A stretch of 64,000 nt of DNA from Mycetocola zhujimingii (GCF_003065425.1 NZ_CP026949.1:1364001-1428000); one strand, 5' to 3'. Counted from the first letter of the stretch, positions 45,272 through 54,327 are shown. The notes: a model not told the origin generated them from the sequence alone. Numbers and translations: made by a program.

Positions 45272-46269
45272 GATCCTGTGCCGAATCGCTCGACGATACG
45301 CTCGAGACCCACCACGGAAAGCGGACTCGGAGGTTCCGTGAAGTTGAAGAGCTGCACCAGCACATTGCTCTCGGTGAGTGCTCGGAGGGCGTCGCTGCCT
45401 GGCAGGGTTCTGACCTCGTCCTCGACGCCGCCGTCATCGCCCTGATACAGCAGAATGAGCACATCGGGGTCGCGATCGATGAGTTCTTCGATGCTCACCT
45501 CGAACACGCGCTCCGGTGTGTCGTCGAAGACGTTGGTGAATCCTGCCGCTTCCAGTTGCGGTTGTGACATGGACGCCCGGCCGTATGCGTAGAGGGGCCC
45601 GCCGCCGGCAGAGGGATACAGCACGGCCGCTGTCCGCTCCGGCGCATCCGCCGTCGCCGATTCGACATCTGTAACGCGCGCTTTCAGGTCAGCCACGAGT
45701 TCTTGCGCTTCGTCGTTGCGGTCGAAGATCTGGCCGTAGATCTCGATCTGTTCGTAGAGGGAGTCGAACGATGTATCCTCGACCCCGGTCGGGCAGTACA
45801 CGGGCTGGACCAGGGTGTTTGACCCGCCGTCGAGCAAGCCCGTGCGCGTGAGGCCGTCCGGGAGGCCGAGGACGAGGTCGGGCTCCTGGGCCAGCACCAC
45901 TTCGGCCGAGATCGTCAGGTGACCGGCAGCATCGATGCGGTCGGAGAGCGTATCGATGGCGTCGATCCGCCCGGCAAGTCCCGAGTCGTAGTACTCGTCG
46001 GGAAACGGTCCGGCCAGGGAGACGACACGGTCGAGCACGCCGAGGCCGTCCAGAATCGTCGCCGGCGCACTCTCGAGCAGGACTATGCGTTCGGGTGCCT
46101 GGTCGAAGGTCACTGTTTCGCCGCAGTTCTCTATCGTGAGCGGGTAGGTCGTAGTGCCATCACCCGCGCGAGTGGAGTCGTGTGCGGCGGTGACCGGGGC
46201 TGCGCAACCGGTCAGGGCCAGGGCAAGTATGCCGAGAATCGGTGCGAGAAATCGGGTGCTGCGGCTCAT
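45268..46269 (-). CDS. ABC transporter substrate-binding lipoprotein, iron-chelate type
   Basis: Extracellular binding protein of the FecB/BtuF type, 333 aa. The signal peptide ends with lipobox LALTGC (Cys about 22), so it should be lipid-anchored. The mature part begins TYPLTIENCGETVTFDQAPERIVLL and contains two lobes joined by a helix; the Cys pair NCGE and YCPTG may form a disulfide. The Fur neighbour favours an iron-chelate ligand. Transporters proposed for F420-0 have a similar NCG start, so that alternative should be kept open. Confidence 0.85.
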   Translation of the reverse strand: MSRSTRFLAPILGILALALTGCAAPVTAAHDSTRAGDGTTTYPLTIENCGETVTFDQAPERIVLLESAPATILDGLGVLDRVVSLAGPFPDEYYDSGLAGRIDAIDTLSDRIDAAGHLTISAEVVLAQEPDLVLGLPDGLTRTGLLDGGSNTLVQPVYCPTGVEDTSFDSLYEQIEIYGQIFDRNDEAQELVADLKARVTDVESATADAPERTAAVLYPSAGGGPLYAYGRASMSQPQLEAAGFTNVFDDTPERVFEVSIEELIDRDPDVLILLYQGDDGGVEDEVRTLPGSDALRALTESNVLVQLFNFTEPPSPLSVVGLERIVERFGTGS

Positions 46270-46293
46270 GGTGATTCCAGTCCTTGGAGGAGG

Positions 46294-47382
46294 TCAGGGG
46301 CGACGGGCGTACATTCTGCGAACAAGGATGAGGAGGAAAGGGGCGCCGACGACGGCGGTCAGGATGCCGATGGGCAGCTCTCGGGGTTGCATGACGGTCC
46401 GGGCGAGTGCATCGGCCCAGATCAGGAACATTGCGCCGAGCAGAGCGCTGACCGGCAGCATCCGGCTGTGTACAGAACCGACGAGGCGGCGGGCAAGGTG
46501 GGGGATGACGAGGCCAACGAATCCGATCGCGCCGGCCGCGGCAACGACAGCTCCTGTGCAGAGCGCGACGACAACGAGCATCCAGACGCGCGTGCGGGCG
46601 GGGGAGACGCCGAGTGTGACCGCCGTCTCGTCGCCGGCGGCTATCGCGTCGAGGCGACGACCGTTAACCATGAGGATCGCGAGGGTGACGGCGACCACAG
46701 CGATAACGCTCGCGAGAACGACGTCCCAGCGCGCGAGTCCGAGCGACCCAAGCAGCCAGAACATGACCGAGCGTGACCCCTCAGCAGAGTCAGAGGCGAA
46801 GATCAGGAAACTCGTTGCGGCCGAGAGCGCGTAACCAACGGCGACCCCCGACAGCAGAAGGCGGAGTGACGTGACACGTCCTCCCGTTCGGGAGACGAAG
46901 AAAACCACGAGGGATGCGGCGAGAGCGCCGAGAAACGCGCTCAGTGGCAGTGCGTACTGTCCCACTCCCGCTCCCAGGCCAAAGAGGATCGCGCCAGCGG
47001 CTCCTGTCGACGCTCCACCCGAGATTCCGAGGATGTAGGGGTCGGCGAGGACGTTGCGCACCATGGCCTGGAGTGCCGCACCACACAGCGCGAGACCAGC
47101 GCCGACGGCCGCTCCGAGAAGAACACGCGGAATGCGCACGTTCCAGACGATGGTCTCATCGGAGCGGGGGACCGGAGCGCCGATCGGAGCGCCGAAGTGG
47201 TGTGATACGACCTGGAGGATGGTGCCGGGGGAGATTGTGACCGGCCCGATGCCGACGGCGAGCACGGCAGAAGCCAGGAGGCCAAACAGGAGGGACACGC
47301 CCCACAGGGCGCTCCGTCGACGGTTTGTGCGCACGGATCCCGCGAGAGTCCGGTCACGCGTTCGTTCGCCGGTGTTCGGCAT
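46294..47382 (-). CDS. FecCD-family ABC transporter permease
   Basis: Membrane permease of the iron-chelate/cobalamin uptake family, 362 aa with about ten helices (WGVSLLFGLLASAVLAVGIG is the first). Family motifs are RIPRVLLGAAVGAGLALCGAALQ, NVLADPYILGISGGASTGAA and the ATPase-coupling region IAAGDETAVTLGVSP. I chose ATG 47382 because GAAGGAGG sits 6 nt upstream; the frame is open further upstream but would overlap fur-like gene sequence. A single permease gene implies a homodimer. Confidence 0.92.
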   Translation of the reverse strand: MPNTGERTRDRTLAGSVRTNRRRSALWGVSLLFGLLASAVLAVGIGPVTISPGTILQVVSHHFGAPIGAPVPRSDETIVWNVRIPRVLLGAAVGAGLALCGAALQAMVRNVLADPYILGISGGASTGAAGAILFGLGAGVGQYALPLSAFLGALAASLVVFFVSRTGGRVTSLRLLLSGVAVGYALSAATSFLIFASDSAEGSRSVMFWLLGSLGLARWDVVLASVIAVVAVTLAILMVNGRRLDAIAAGDETAVTLGVSPARTRVWMLVVVALCTGAVVAAAGAIGFVGLVIPHLARRLVGSVHSRMLPVSALLGAMFLIWADALARTVMQPRELPIGILTAVVGAPFLLILVRRMYARRP

Positions 47383-47453
47383 GGCTGCCTCCTTCTGCGA
47401 CATCGTCGCAGGTGGAGGTCGCGTGGCAACAGGGACTTTTGGCCGTCCGGCGA

Positions 47454-47933
47454 CTAAATGATCGTTTGACAGGCGGTGCACAAACCAACGAAGGCGCTCT
47501 GTTCCGGTTCTAGTTTGAAACCGGACGCACTGGCGATCGCTCTCGAGCTGGCGGTGAACGTGTCAGCCGGCAGGACGGTGACCTCTCCGCAGTACCTGCA
47601 CACGCCATGGAGGTGTTCGTGGCCTGATGGCGTTGTGACCAGGTGATAGGCGACGGCACCGCCCGGTTGCCGCCGCTGGGCGATGATTGCCCGTCGCGCG
47701 AGAACCTCGAACGTGCGGTAGACGGTCGCGCGGTGGATGCCCCGCGTGGCGAGAATCACCGACACCTCATCGGCGGTGAGGTGCTCATGGTGACGAGCAA
47801 GAACCTCGAGTACCGCGCGGCGCGGCTCCGTCAGCCGTTCACCTGAGTCCTGCAACCGCGCGAGAGCGAGAGCCAGGGCCTGCTCCGGAGCATGATGCAG
47901 ATCCCGGTGGCGTGCGGGGATACTGGCGTCCAT
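47454..47933 (-). CDS. Fur-family metalloregulator
   Basis: Metal-responsive repressor, 159 aa. The winged-helix domain (about 18-95) has RLTEPRRAVLEVLARHHEHLTADEV and HRATVYRTFEVLARRAII. The metal-binding and dimerisation domain has GHEHLHGVCRYCGEVT and the C-terminal CTACQ, i.e. two Cys-x-x-Cys pairs for structural zinc. Fur, Zur and PerR cannot be told apart with certainty. It lies 71 nt upstream of the permease gene and heads that cluster, so iron or zinc control of the transporter is likely. Confidence 0.88.
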   Translation of the reverse strand: MDASIPARHRDLHHAPEQALALALARLQDSGERLTEPRRAVLEVLARHHEHLTADEVSVILATRGIHRATVYRTFEVLARRAIIAQRRQPGGAVAYHLVTTPSGHEHLHGVCRYCGEVTVLPADTFTASSRAIASASGFKLEPEQSAFVGLCTACQTII

Positions 47934-48001
47934 ACGTCATGGTGCCACGGTGCACACGGGTTGTGAAAGGGTCGGGACGTCGTCAGTTGTGGACCGTGAG
48001 A

Positions 48002-49045
48002 TCAGGTGGCGGGGGAGACAGCGGTGCTTCCGCGCACCGTCAGTGAGGTTGCCAACTCGACATGGCTGGAGGAGGGGCTGCGACCCTCGGCCATGGCAAG
48101 GATGGTCTGGACCGCCATCGCGCCCATGCCTTCGAGGTGCTGGTAGACCGTCGTGAGCGGGGGCGTCGTCCAGGCGGCCTGGGGAGTGTCGTCGAAACCG
48201 GTGACACTCAACCGCTCAGGCACCGGGATGCCGAGCCCGTGAGCCGAAGCGAGTACGCCAACCGCGATCTCGTCGTCCGCCGCCATGATGGCCGTCGGCG
48301 GGTGAGGCGACGTGAGCAGTTCGCGGCCGCGATCGGCCCCGGTCGCGACGGCGAAAGGGCCTGACCGAATGAGGGCGGGATCTATCGGTATGCCAGCGGA
48401 ATCGAGCGCGGCCTGGTAGCCCAGCCGCCGGTCGCGCGCGGCATCCGACGCTTCCGGGCCGCCGACCCAGGCGATACGACGGTGACCAAGGTCGATGAGG
48501 TGTTCTGTGGCCGTTCTCGCGCCCGACCAGTTGCTCGACCCGACGCTCACCATCCGGGGATGTCGCGTGTCGACAGGGTCGACGATGATGAACGGCAGGC
48601 TGGCGTCGTTTGCGGCATCGATGAGCCCGTCTGGCTCGGAGAGCGTGAGACCGATGATGCCGATGACGCCGGACGCGCGCTGGTCGGTGATCCACTCCCG
48701 CGCCACCGCGCGATGGGCACGCGAGGTGCGCTCGGGGGCGAGACGGACGAGGAGATCGACGCCCGAGTCCGTTGTTTCCGTCAGGGTCCCCTGGAGGACG
48801 CCGAGGATGTATGGGGAGGCCGGAAGGTCAAAGACGACGGCAAGCGCACGGCGCTGAGCGGAGGGCGCCGGGAGCGTCGTCGGCCGATACTCCAGTTCTG
48901 CGACCGCAGCGAGGACGCGTTCGCGCGTGTCGGGGGAGATGTCGTTACGGCCGTTGAGGGCTTTTGACACCGTCGCTTTCGAGACGCCGACGGCAGCCGC
49001 GACGTCCTGAAGGGTCGCCCGGCGTTGGACGAAATCGGATGCCAC
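48002..49045 (-). CDS. LacI-family transcriptional regulator of the xylosidase/ABC locus
   Basis: Sugar-responsive repressor, 347 aa. The N-terminal helix-turn-helix with hinge is TLQDVAAAVGVSKATVSKAL (about 10-29), then RERVLAAVAELEYRPTTL. The periplasmic-binding-like effector domain runs about 70-340 and ends with a typical TTVYQHLEGMGAMAVQ. GTG 49045 follows AAAGGAGA. An exact-arm palindrome overlaps the leader (49058-49074) and a second sits at the divergent xylosidase promoter, so it probably represses both itself and the operon. Confidence 0.92.
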   Translation of the reverse strand: MASDFVQRRATLQDVAAAVGVSKATVSKALNGRNDISPDTRERVLAAVAELEYRPTTLPAPSAQRRALAVVFDLPASPYILGVLQGTLTETTDSGVDLLVRLAPERTSRAHRAVAREWITDQRASGVIGIIGLTLSEPDGLIDAANDASLPFIIVDPVDTRHPRMVSVGSSNWSGARTATEHLIDLGHRRIAWVGGPEASDAARDRRLGYQAALDSAGIPIDPALIRSGPFAVATGADRGRELLTSPHPPTAIMAADDEIAVGVLASAHGLGIPVPERLSVTGFDDTPQAAWTTPPLTTVYQHLEGMGAMAVQTILAMAEGRSPSSSHVELATSLTVRGSTAVSPAT

Positions 49046-49057
49046 TCGGTTCTCCTT

Positions 49058-49074
49058 TCCGAAATTATTTCGGA
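49058..49074. promoter_or_regulatory. LacI operator 1, in the regulator leader
   Basis: TCCGAAAT (49058-49065), T, ATTTCGGA (49067-49074): perfect 8-bp arms around one base. It starts 13 bp upstream of the regulator's start codon, next to its ribosome site. Confidence 0.75.
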
Positions 49075-49119
49075 GATATAGGTTGCTTCGTCGTGTTCTC
49101 AGAAAATCCCGCGGGGGAG

Positions 49120-49149
49120 TTGACAGTCTGCAGCGACGAAACCTACTAT
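49120..49149 (+). promoter_or_regulatory. promoter of the xylosidase operon
   Basis: TTGACA (49120-49125), 18-nt spacer, TACTAT (49144-49149). It is the closest match to a primary-sigma promoter in the window and starts transcription near 49156, just ahead of operator 2. Confidence 0.75.
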
Positions 49150-49167
49150 GAACGAACGATACACGTT

Positions 49168-49182
49168 GCGAAATATTTTCGC
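49168..49182. promoter_or_regulatory. LacI operator 2, downstream of the xylosidase promoter
   Basis: GCGAAATATTTTCGC, 6-bp arms GCGAAA and TTTCGC around three bases. It shares the CGAAAT-W-WTTTCG core with operator 1 and lies about 12-26 bp after the predicted start site, a classical roadblock position. Confidence 0.7.
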
Positions 49183-49223
49183 CAGCGAATCGGCTTACGC
49201 CGTTCGTGACCAAGGGAGGTCTC

Positions 49224-50864
49224 ATGTCCGTCGAATCATCGACCATCGTATTGGTTGACGGACACCCTTCCCGGGATAGCCGGCTTCGCCATGTCTGGAG
49301 CGAATGCATCGGTGCGGGACGCGCCAACGAGGCACTCCGCGCTGACTGGCAGCGACACTTCAGTGAAGCCGTTCACGTGCTCGGTGCGCGCTACGTACGG
49401 TTCCATGGTCTCTTCCACGACGACATGTTCGTGTATCGCGCGTCGAGCGGCGGAGGGTTCGGCCCGCCGACACCACTGGCCGAACCGCTCTACACGTTCG
49501 CGTACGTCGACAAGGTGTTCGACAGCATTCTTGACACCGGCGCGCGCCCGTTCGTCGAGCTCGGCTTCATGCCCCGTGAACTTGCAACCCAGACCGAGAC
49601 GCTGTTCTGGTGGAAGGCCCACTGCAGCCCCCCGAACGACATGGCTGCGTGGGTTGCGCTGGTCACCGCAACCCTGGAGCACTGGATCGAACGCTACGGG
49701 ATCGAGGAGGTGCGCACCTGGCCGTTCGAGGTCTGGAATGAACCCAATCTGGTGCCGCACTTTTGGACGGGCACCAGGACCGAGTACTTCCAGCTCTACG
49801 AGGAAACCGCGAAGGCCATCAAGGCAATCGACTCACAACTCCGCGTTGGTGGACCCTCATCCTCGGTCTTCGTTCCCGATGCCCGCTACGACGGCGAGTA
49901 CCACGACACCTCGGTCGAGGCGGCTACGGCGGAGGCGCCGGATCCCGAACTGCTGCCGTGGAAACCCGTGTGGATTCACGAGTTCATCTCCTACTGCGCC
50001 GAACGCGACGTTCCCATCGACTTTCTCTCGACCCACCTGTATCCCACAGATTTTGCCTTCGACACCCAGGGCGTTGGTCGGCACATCAGTCGGCAGCGAG
50101 ACTCCACGCGCAACGACCTCGTGGTCATGCGCCAGATCATCGCCGAGTCACCATATCCGAACGCCGAGCTGCACATCACAGAGTGGTCCACGTCGCCGTC
50201 GAGCCGCGACCGGATGCACGATACGGTGTTCGCGGCGACGTACATCGCTCGCGCGTTCCTCCAGTCCCACGACCTCGCCGATTCAATTTCCTACTGGACA
50301 TTCACCGACGTCTTCGAAGAGGGCGGCGGTGGCATCGGGCCATTCCACGGTGGCTTCGGCTTTGTCAATGAGCAGGGAATCCACAAGCCAACGTTCCACG
50401 CGATGGCGATGCTCAACCGACTCGGTGACCGGATTGCGTTGCAGACCGAGCACGGGATGATTACACGCACGGCCGAGGGTCACGTCGCCGCGGTGTTCTT
50501 CAACTACCCGGATTCCATGGGGGCGAGGTCGGTGGGAAGCGCGAACTCCCACGCCGAGACCCGTCGTCTCGCGACCGAAGGGCCGGCCCGGCGTATCGCG
50601 CACACCATCGGCGGACTCACCCCAGGACAGGTTTACGAGGTCGAAGTCCTCGACCAGGAACACGGCAACGTCGCAGCGGAATGGCACCGAATGGGGGAGC
50701 CGCTCAACCTTTCACGACAGGAGGTTGCCGAGCTCACGGCGATCGCTGACGATCTGCACCGCGAAACTCGCACCGTCGACGCCGACGGTGTGCTCACGGT
50801 CGACATCCTGCTCGCACCGTGGGCAGTGATGTCGATCTTCCCCGCAACACCCCAGCACCGATGA
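49224..50864 (+). CDS. GH39-family beta-xylosidase
   Basis: Retaining glycoside hydrolase, cytoplasmic (no signal peptide), that should release xylose from imported xylo-oligosaccharides. The GH39 acid/base Glu lies in EVWNEPNLVPHFW (about residue 173) and the nucleophile Glu in AELHITEWSTSPSS (about 321). The TIM barrel is followed by a beta-rich C-terminal domain from about 390. It is 546 aa from ATG 49224, which has AGGGAGG upstream; an earlier in-frame GTG at 49206 is less likely. First gene of the operon with an ABC importer. Confidence 0.88.
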   Translation: MSVESSTIVLVDGHPSRDSRLRHVWSECIGAGRANEALRADWQRHFSEAVHVLGARYVRFHGLFHDDMFVYRASSGGGFGPPTPLAEPLYTFAYVDKVFDSILDTGARPFVELGFMPRELATQTETLFWWKAHCSPPNDMAAWVALVTATLEHWIERYGIEEVRTWPFEVWNEPNLVPHFWTGTRTEYFQLYEETAKAIKAIDSQLRVGGPSSSVFVPDARYDGEYHDTSVEAATAEAPDPELLPWKPVWIHEFISYCAERDVPIDFLSTHLYPTDFAFDTQGVGRHISRQRDSTRNDLVVMRQIIAESPYPNAELHITEWSTSPSSRDRMHDTVFAATYIARAFLQSHDLADSISYWTFTDVFEEGGGGIGPFHGGFGFVNEQGIHKPTFHAMAMLNRLGDRIALQTEHGMITRTAEGHVAAVFFNYPDSMGARSVGSANSHAETRRLATEGPARRIAHTIGGLTPGQVYEVEVLDQEHGNVAAEWHRMGEPLNLSRQEVAELTAIADDLHRETRTVDADGVLTVDILLAPWAVMSIFPATPQHR

Positions 50865-50901
50865 ATTTCACATACGACGAAGTATCGAAAGGACCAGCAT
50901 C

Positions 50902-52221
50902 ATGAAACTGACCAGAAGAACCGCAAAAGTCGCCGCATTCGCGACGATTTCTGCCCTGGCTCTCACCGCATGCACCGGCGGAGGAGGAAGTGGAGGCGGA
51001 GGTGGAGAAAAGGCGACGGAGGAGAACAAGCCCGAGCAGCTGACGGTCGCCGCCTGGATGGACTTCCCGCCGGAACTCCTCGCATCCTTTGAGGAGGAAT
51101 ACGGAATCAAGGTCGCCGTGGAGTCTTTCCCCGACGGCGCTTCCGCTCAGACCGTCCTGCGCAACGGCCTCTCCTCCGGAGGCGCCGGCCTCTCGGACGT
51201 GCACCTGATCGAACTCGACTGGTGGACCGAAATGATGGCAGCCCCCGAGGATTGGGTAGAGCTCCCCGAGGTTCCCGATCGCTGGGTGGACTGGAAGGTC
51301 AAGCAGGGGTCCGTCGACGGCGTCATGACCGGGTATGGAACCGACATCGGCCCTCTCGGTGTCGCCTTCAACCAGGAGATGACATCGGCTGCCGGTGTCG
51401 CCACCGACCCGGAAGTATTCGGCGAGTTCATCGGCGGTGACGCCGCCACGTGGGAATCGTTCCTCGATGCGGGCCGCGCGTATGTCGCGACATCCGATAA
51501 CTACTTCATCGACTCGCTCTCCAGCGCCTTCCAGGCAGCGATCAATCTTCTTCCCGCGGCGTTTGAAGACCCTGAGTCGGGTGACCCGTACAACATCGCC
51601 GACAACGCCGAGGTCAAGGAACTGTTCATGACGTTTGCGGATGCCGCCGCTGACGGCGTCTCGGCGGGCATCCCCATCGGTCATGCTGACTGGGGAGCTG
51701 GCTTTCAGAACCGCCAGTGGGCCACGGTGGTCACCCCGGCGTGGATGACCGGAATCATCGCAGACAACGCTGACGGCATCGAGGGATGGCGTCTGTCCAG
51801 CACCTTCCCGGACGGCGGCGGCAACTGGGGTGGGTCGTTCTTCTCGGTCCCGTCCACCGGTGAAAACACCGGGTGGGCCGTCAAGCTGGCCGACTACCTC
51901 ACCTCGCCCGAGGCAGCTGTGCAGTGGTTCCACGAGACCGGTCAGTTCCCCTCGCAGGTGGACGCCATCGCCAGCCCTGACATCGCAGAGACAGAGAACG
52001 AGTTCTACGGCGGCCAGCGTCTCGGCCAGGTCTATGGCGATCTCGCCTCTGCGGCCGGCGATTCGGCGGCTGGTGGTTTCCGCGGTGAGAACTTCGCCGG
52101 CATCCAGTCGCTCGTTACCGACGGTATCTCGCTCGTCGAGTCCGGCGGAGCGACACCGGAGGAGGCTTGGGAGTCGGTCGTCAGTGACTTCGACGCGCTC
52201 GGCTTCGAGACCGCGGACTGA
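50902..52221 (+). CDS. ABC sugar transporter substrate-binding lipoprotein
   Basis: Extracellular family-1 solute-binding protein, 439 aa. The signal peptide ends in the lipobox ALTAC (Cys at about 24), followed by a flexible Gly/Ser tether. The mature protein begins EQLTVAAWMDFPPELLASFE and has the two-lobed sugar-binding pattern with many exposed Trp. ATG 50902 follows GAAAGGACC. From the GH39 neighbour the ligand is probably a xylo-oligosaccharide. A very strong hairpin separates it from the first permease gene. Confidence 0.9.
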   Translation: MKLTRRTAKVAAFATISALALTACTGGGGSGGGGGEKATEENKPEQLTVAAWMDFPPELLASFEEEYGIKVAVESFPDGASAQTVLRNGLSSGGAGLSDVHLIELDWWTEMMAAPEDWVELPEVPDRWVDWKVKQGSVDGVMTGYGTDIGPLGVAFNQEMTSAAGVATDPEVFGEFIGGDAATWESFLDAGRAYVATSDNYFIDSLSSAFQAAINLLPAAFEDPESGDPYNIADNAEVKELFMTFADAAADGVSAGIPIGHADWGAGFQNRQWATVVTPAWMTGIIADNADGIEGWRLSSTFPDGGGNWGGSFFSVPSTGENTGWAVKLADYLTSPEAAVQWFHETGQFPSQVDAIASPDIAETENEFYGGQRLGQVYGDLASAAGDSAAGGFRGENFAGIQSLVTDGISLVESGGATPEEAWESVVSDFDALGFETAD

Positions 52222-52230
52222 CCTCACCTC

Positions 52231-52270
52231 ACCCCGACCCGGTCCTCGAAGTCGAGGACCGGGTCGGGGT
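52231..52270 (+). promoter_or_regulatory. long intergenic hairpin between binding-protein and permease genes
   Basis: ACCCCGACCCGGTCCTCGA (52231-52249) and TCGAGGACCGGGTCGGGGT (52252-52270) are perfect 19-nt inverse complements with two bases between. No T-tract follows, so it looks like an mRNA-stability or partial-termination element that keeps binding protein in excess over permease. Confidence 0.75.
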
Positions 52271-52309
52271 CTGCCCTTCACCCCACAGAACTCACGAAAG
52301 GCTCGAGCC

Positions 52310-53389
52310 TTGGCTACCGATACATTGGCTACAGCGGCCCCGCGCACAGCGCGCCGCGTCGGCTGGGGGCAGCGCCTGTCGCGCTGGGACATCAAGGTCT
52401 CGCCCTACCTCTACATCTCGCCGTTCTTCATCGTCTTCGCGGTCTTCGGTGCCTTCCCGCTCGTCTTCAACGTGGTCGTCGCGCTCCATGACTGGCACCG
52501 CCGCTCCGGTATGGGCGATTTCGTCGGCCTCGACAACTTTGCGTGGGTATTACGCCAGCCGCTGTTCTGGCGGTCGCTCGAGAACACGTTCTCCATCTTC
52601 CTGTGGGGCGGCATCCCGCAGCTCGTTCTCGCCCTGGTGATCGCGTCGATCCTTGACCAGAATCTCCGTGCCCGGACCTTCTGGCGGATGAGCGTGCTCA
52701 TTCCGTTCGTCGTGATGCCCGTTGCCACATCAATGATCTTCGGGCAGGTGTACGGCCAGTTCGGCCTTCTCGTGCCGAACCTGCACGACCTCGGTCTCTT
52801 CACTGAGTACAGCTCACCGTTCTTCCAGGATCGCCAGTTGTCGCACATCGCGATCGGCTCCATGGTCATCTTCCGCTGGACGGGCTACAACGCCCTGATC
52901 TTCCTCGCCGCGATGCAGGCCGTACCGAGAGACCTCTACGAGGCGGCCACTGTTGACGGAGCGGGACGCGTGCGTCAGTTCTTCTCGGTGACCATCCCCG
53001 GCATCCGTCCGACGCTCATCTTCGTCATCCTGACCATGACTATCGGAGGGCTCGAGATCTTCGACGAGGCACGGATGTTCGACGGCGGGGGAACGGGCGG
53101 CGGCACCGGCGGTGCCGATAACCAGTGGACCACCGTCGTTCTCTACCTCTATAACCTCGGATTCGGCGACTGGCAGGACAGACTTGGTCAGGCAGCAGCG
53201 GTTGGCTGGATCTTCGCCGTCATCATCCTGGCGCTGTCACTTCTGAACATCCTGTTCACTCGCGTCATCGCGTCATCGGATTCAGGTACCAAGCGGTTGC
53301 CGAGATCACTCCGGAAGGCGTCCACGCTTCGGTCTGAGGCCAAGCAGTCCGCACAGGCCACCGATGCAGTCGAAGGAGATCACCGATGA
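52310..53389 (+). CDS. ABC sugar transporter permease, MalF-like
   Basis: Inner-membrane permease with six predicted helices, 359 aa. The ATPase-coupling motif is EAATVDGAGRVRQFFSVTIP (EAA loop). The frame is open upstream through the hairpin region to 51830, but TTG 52310 after AAAGG is the first sensible start; TTG 52325 is the alternative. The cytoplasmic N-terminus is basic and the C-terminal tail (about 325-359) is basic and disordered. It overlaps the second permease gene by 4 nt. Confidence 0.88.
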   Translation: MATDTLATAAPRTARRVGWGQRLSRWDIKVSPYLYISPFFIVFAVFGAFPLVFNVVVALHDWHRRSGMGDFVGLDNFAWVLRQPLFWRSLENTFSIFLWGGIPQLVLALVIASILDQNLRARTFWRMSVLIPFVVMPVATSMIFGQVYGQFGLLVPNLHDLGLFTEYSSPFFQDRQLSHIAIGSMVIFRWTGYNALIFLAAMQAVPRDLYEAATVDGAGRVRQFFSVTIPGIRPTLIFVILTMTIGGLEIFDEARMFDGGGTGGGTGGADNQWTTVVLYLYNLGFGDWQDRLGQAAAVGWIFAVIILALSLLNILFTRVIASSDSGTKRLPRSLRKASTLRSEAKQSAQATDAVEGDHR

Positions 53390-54315
53390 GCACGGCATAC
53401 ATTGAAAACACGGCGGGCCGCGGCGCCGCCAAGTACGCTCGGAAGCGCGCGGCCAGAGGCAAGTCCGGCGCCAGCCACCACCCGTCGAATCGTCGCCCGG
53501 GATGGGTGACGTATGTCATCCTTGCTGCCGTATTCGTCGTCTCGGTCTTCCCGCTCTATGCCGCCGCGATGTACGGCTCGTCGAGCACGACCGAAATCGC
53601 TCGATCAGTCGGTACGCTGCCCACCTGGCTGCCGACACTGACCTTGCTTGAGAACTTTGGGCAGGTTTTCGCCGCGGAGCAGTTCAGTATCTGGGTGGCA
53701 TTCGGGAACTCGCTGCTCGTCGCTGTCTCGGTCAGCGCTTCGACGGTATTCTTCGCGACTCTTGCGGGCTTCACCTTCTCGAAGCTGAGATTCCGAGGTC
53801 GACAGGTGCTTTACTTCGCGGTGATCGGCACAATGGTGATCCCCGCCCAGATCGGCACCATCCCGATGTTCGTGATGATGAACGAGTTCGGCTGGATCGA
53901 CTCGCTCCTTGCGCTCACGGTGCCGGGACTCATTGGCGCTTTCGGCGTGTTCTGGATGACGCAGTACCTCAAGGAAGCCCTCCCGTTCGAACTGATCGAA
54001 GCGGCACGCGTCGATGGCGCGTCGATGTTCCGGATCTTCTGGTCGATCGCGTTGCCCGCGGCACGGCCGGGGGCAGCGACGCTAGCCCTGTTCACCTTCA
54101 TAGGTTCGTGGAACAGCTTCTTCTGGCCGTCGGTGGTGATGCGGTCGCAGTTGACGATGCCGCTTGTGGTGCCTCAGCTTCGCGGAGCCTTCACCTCCGA
54201 CACCGGGCTCGTGATGGCGGGCGTTTTCCTCGTCGCTGTGCCCCTTCTCCTCGTCCTGGTCGTTGCAGGAAAGCAACTCGTTGCCGGCGTTATGGAGGGT
54301 GCAGTCAAGGGCTGA
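53386..54315 (+). CDS. ABC sugar transporter permease, MalG-like
   Basis: Second permease subunit, 309 aa, six helices. The EAA loop is ELIEAARVDGASMFRIFWSI. A basic N-terminal tail of about 35 residues precedes the first helix (VTYVILAAVFVVSVFPLYAA). ATG 53386 overlaps the preceding stop (ATGA). No ATPase gene is present; a shared MsmX-type ATPase elsewhere probably energises the transporter. Convergent with the MerR gene, 12 bp apart. Confidence 0.92.
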   Translation: MSTAYIENTAGRGAAKYARKRAARGKSGASHHPSNRRPGWVTYVILAAVFVVSVFPLYAAAMYGSSSTTEIARSVGTLPTWLPTLTLLENFGQVFAAEQFSIWVAFGNSLLVAVSVSASTVFFATLAGFTFSKLRFRGRQVLYFAVIGTMVIPAQIGTIPMFVMMNEFGWIDSLLALTVPGLIGAFGVFWMTQYLKEALPFELIEAARVDGASMFRIFWSIALPAARPGAATLALFTFIGSWNSFFWPSVVMRSQLTMPLVVPQLRGAFTSDTGLVMAGVFLVAVPLLLVLVVAGKQLVAGVMEGAVKG

Positions 54316-54327
54316 GCGGCTCGTGCC

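Noticed and set aside
43958-45445. A 495-codon plus-strand frame running over devR-like and ABC transporter genes
   Set aside because: It overlaps two well-supported genes on both strands and shows no domain; a frame shadow.
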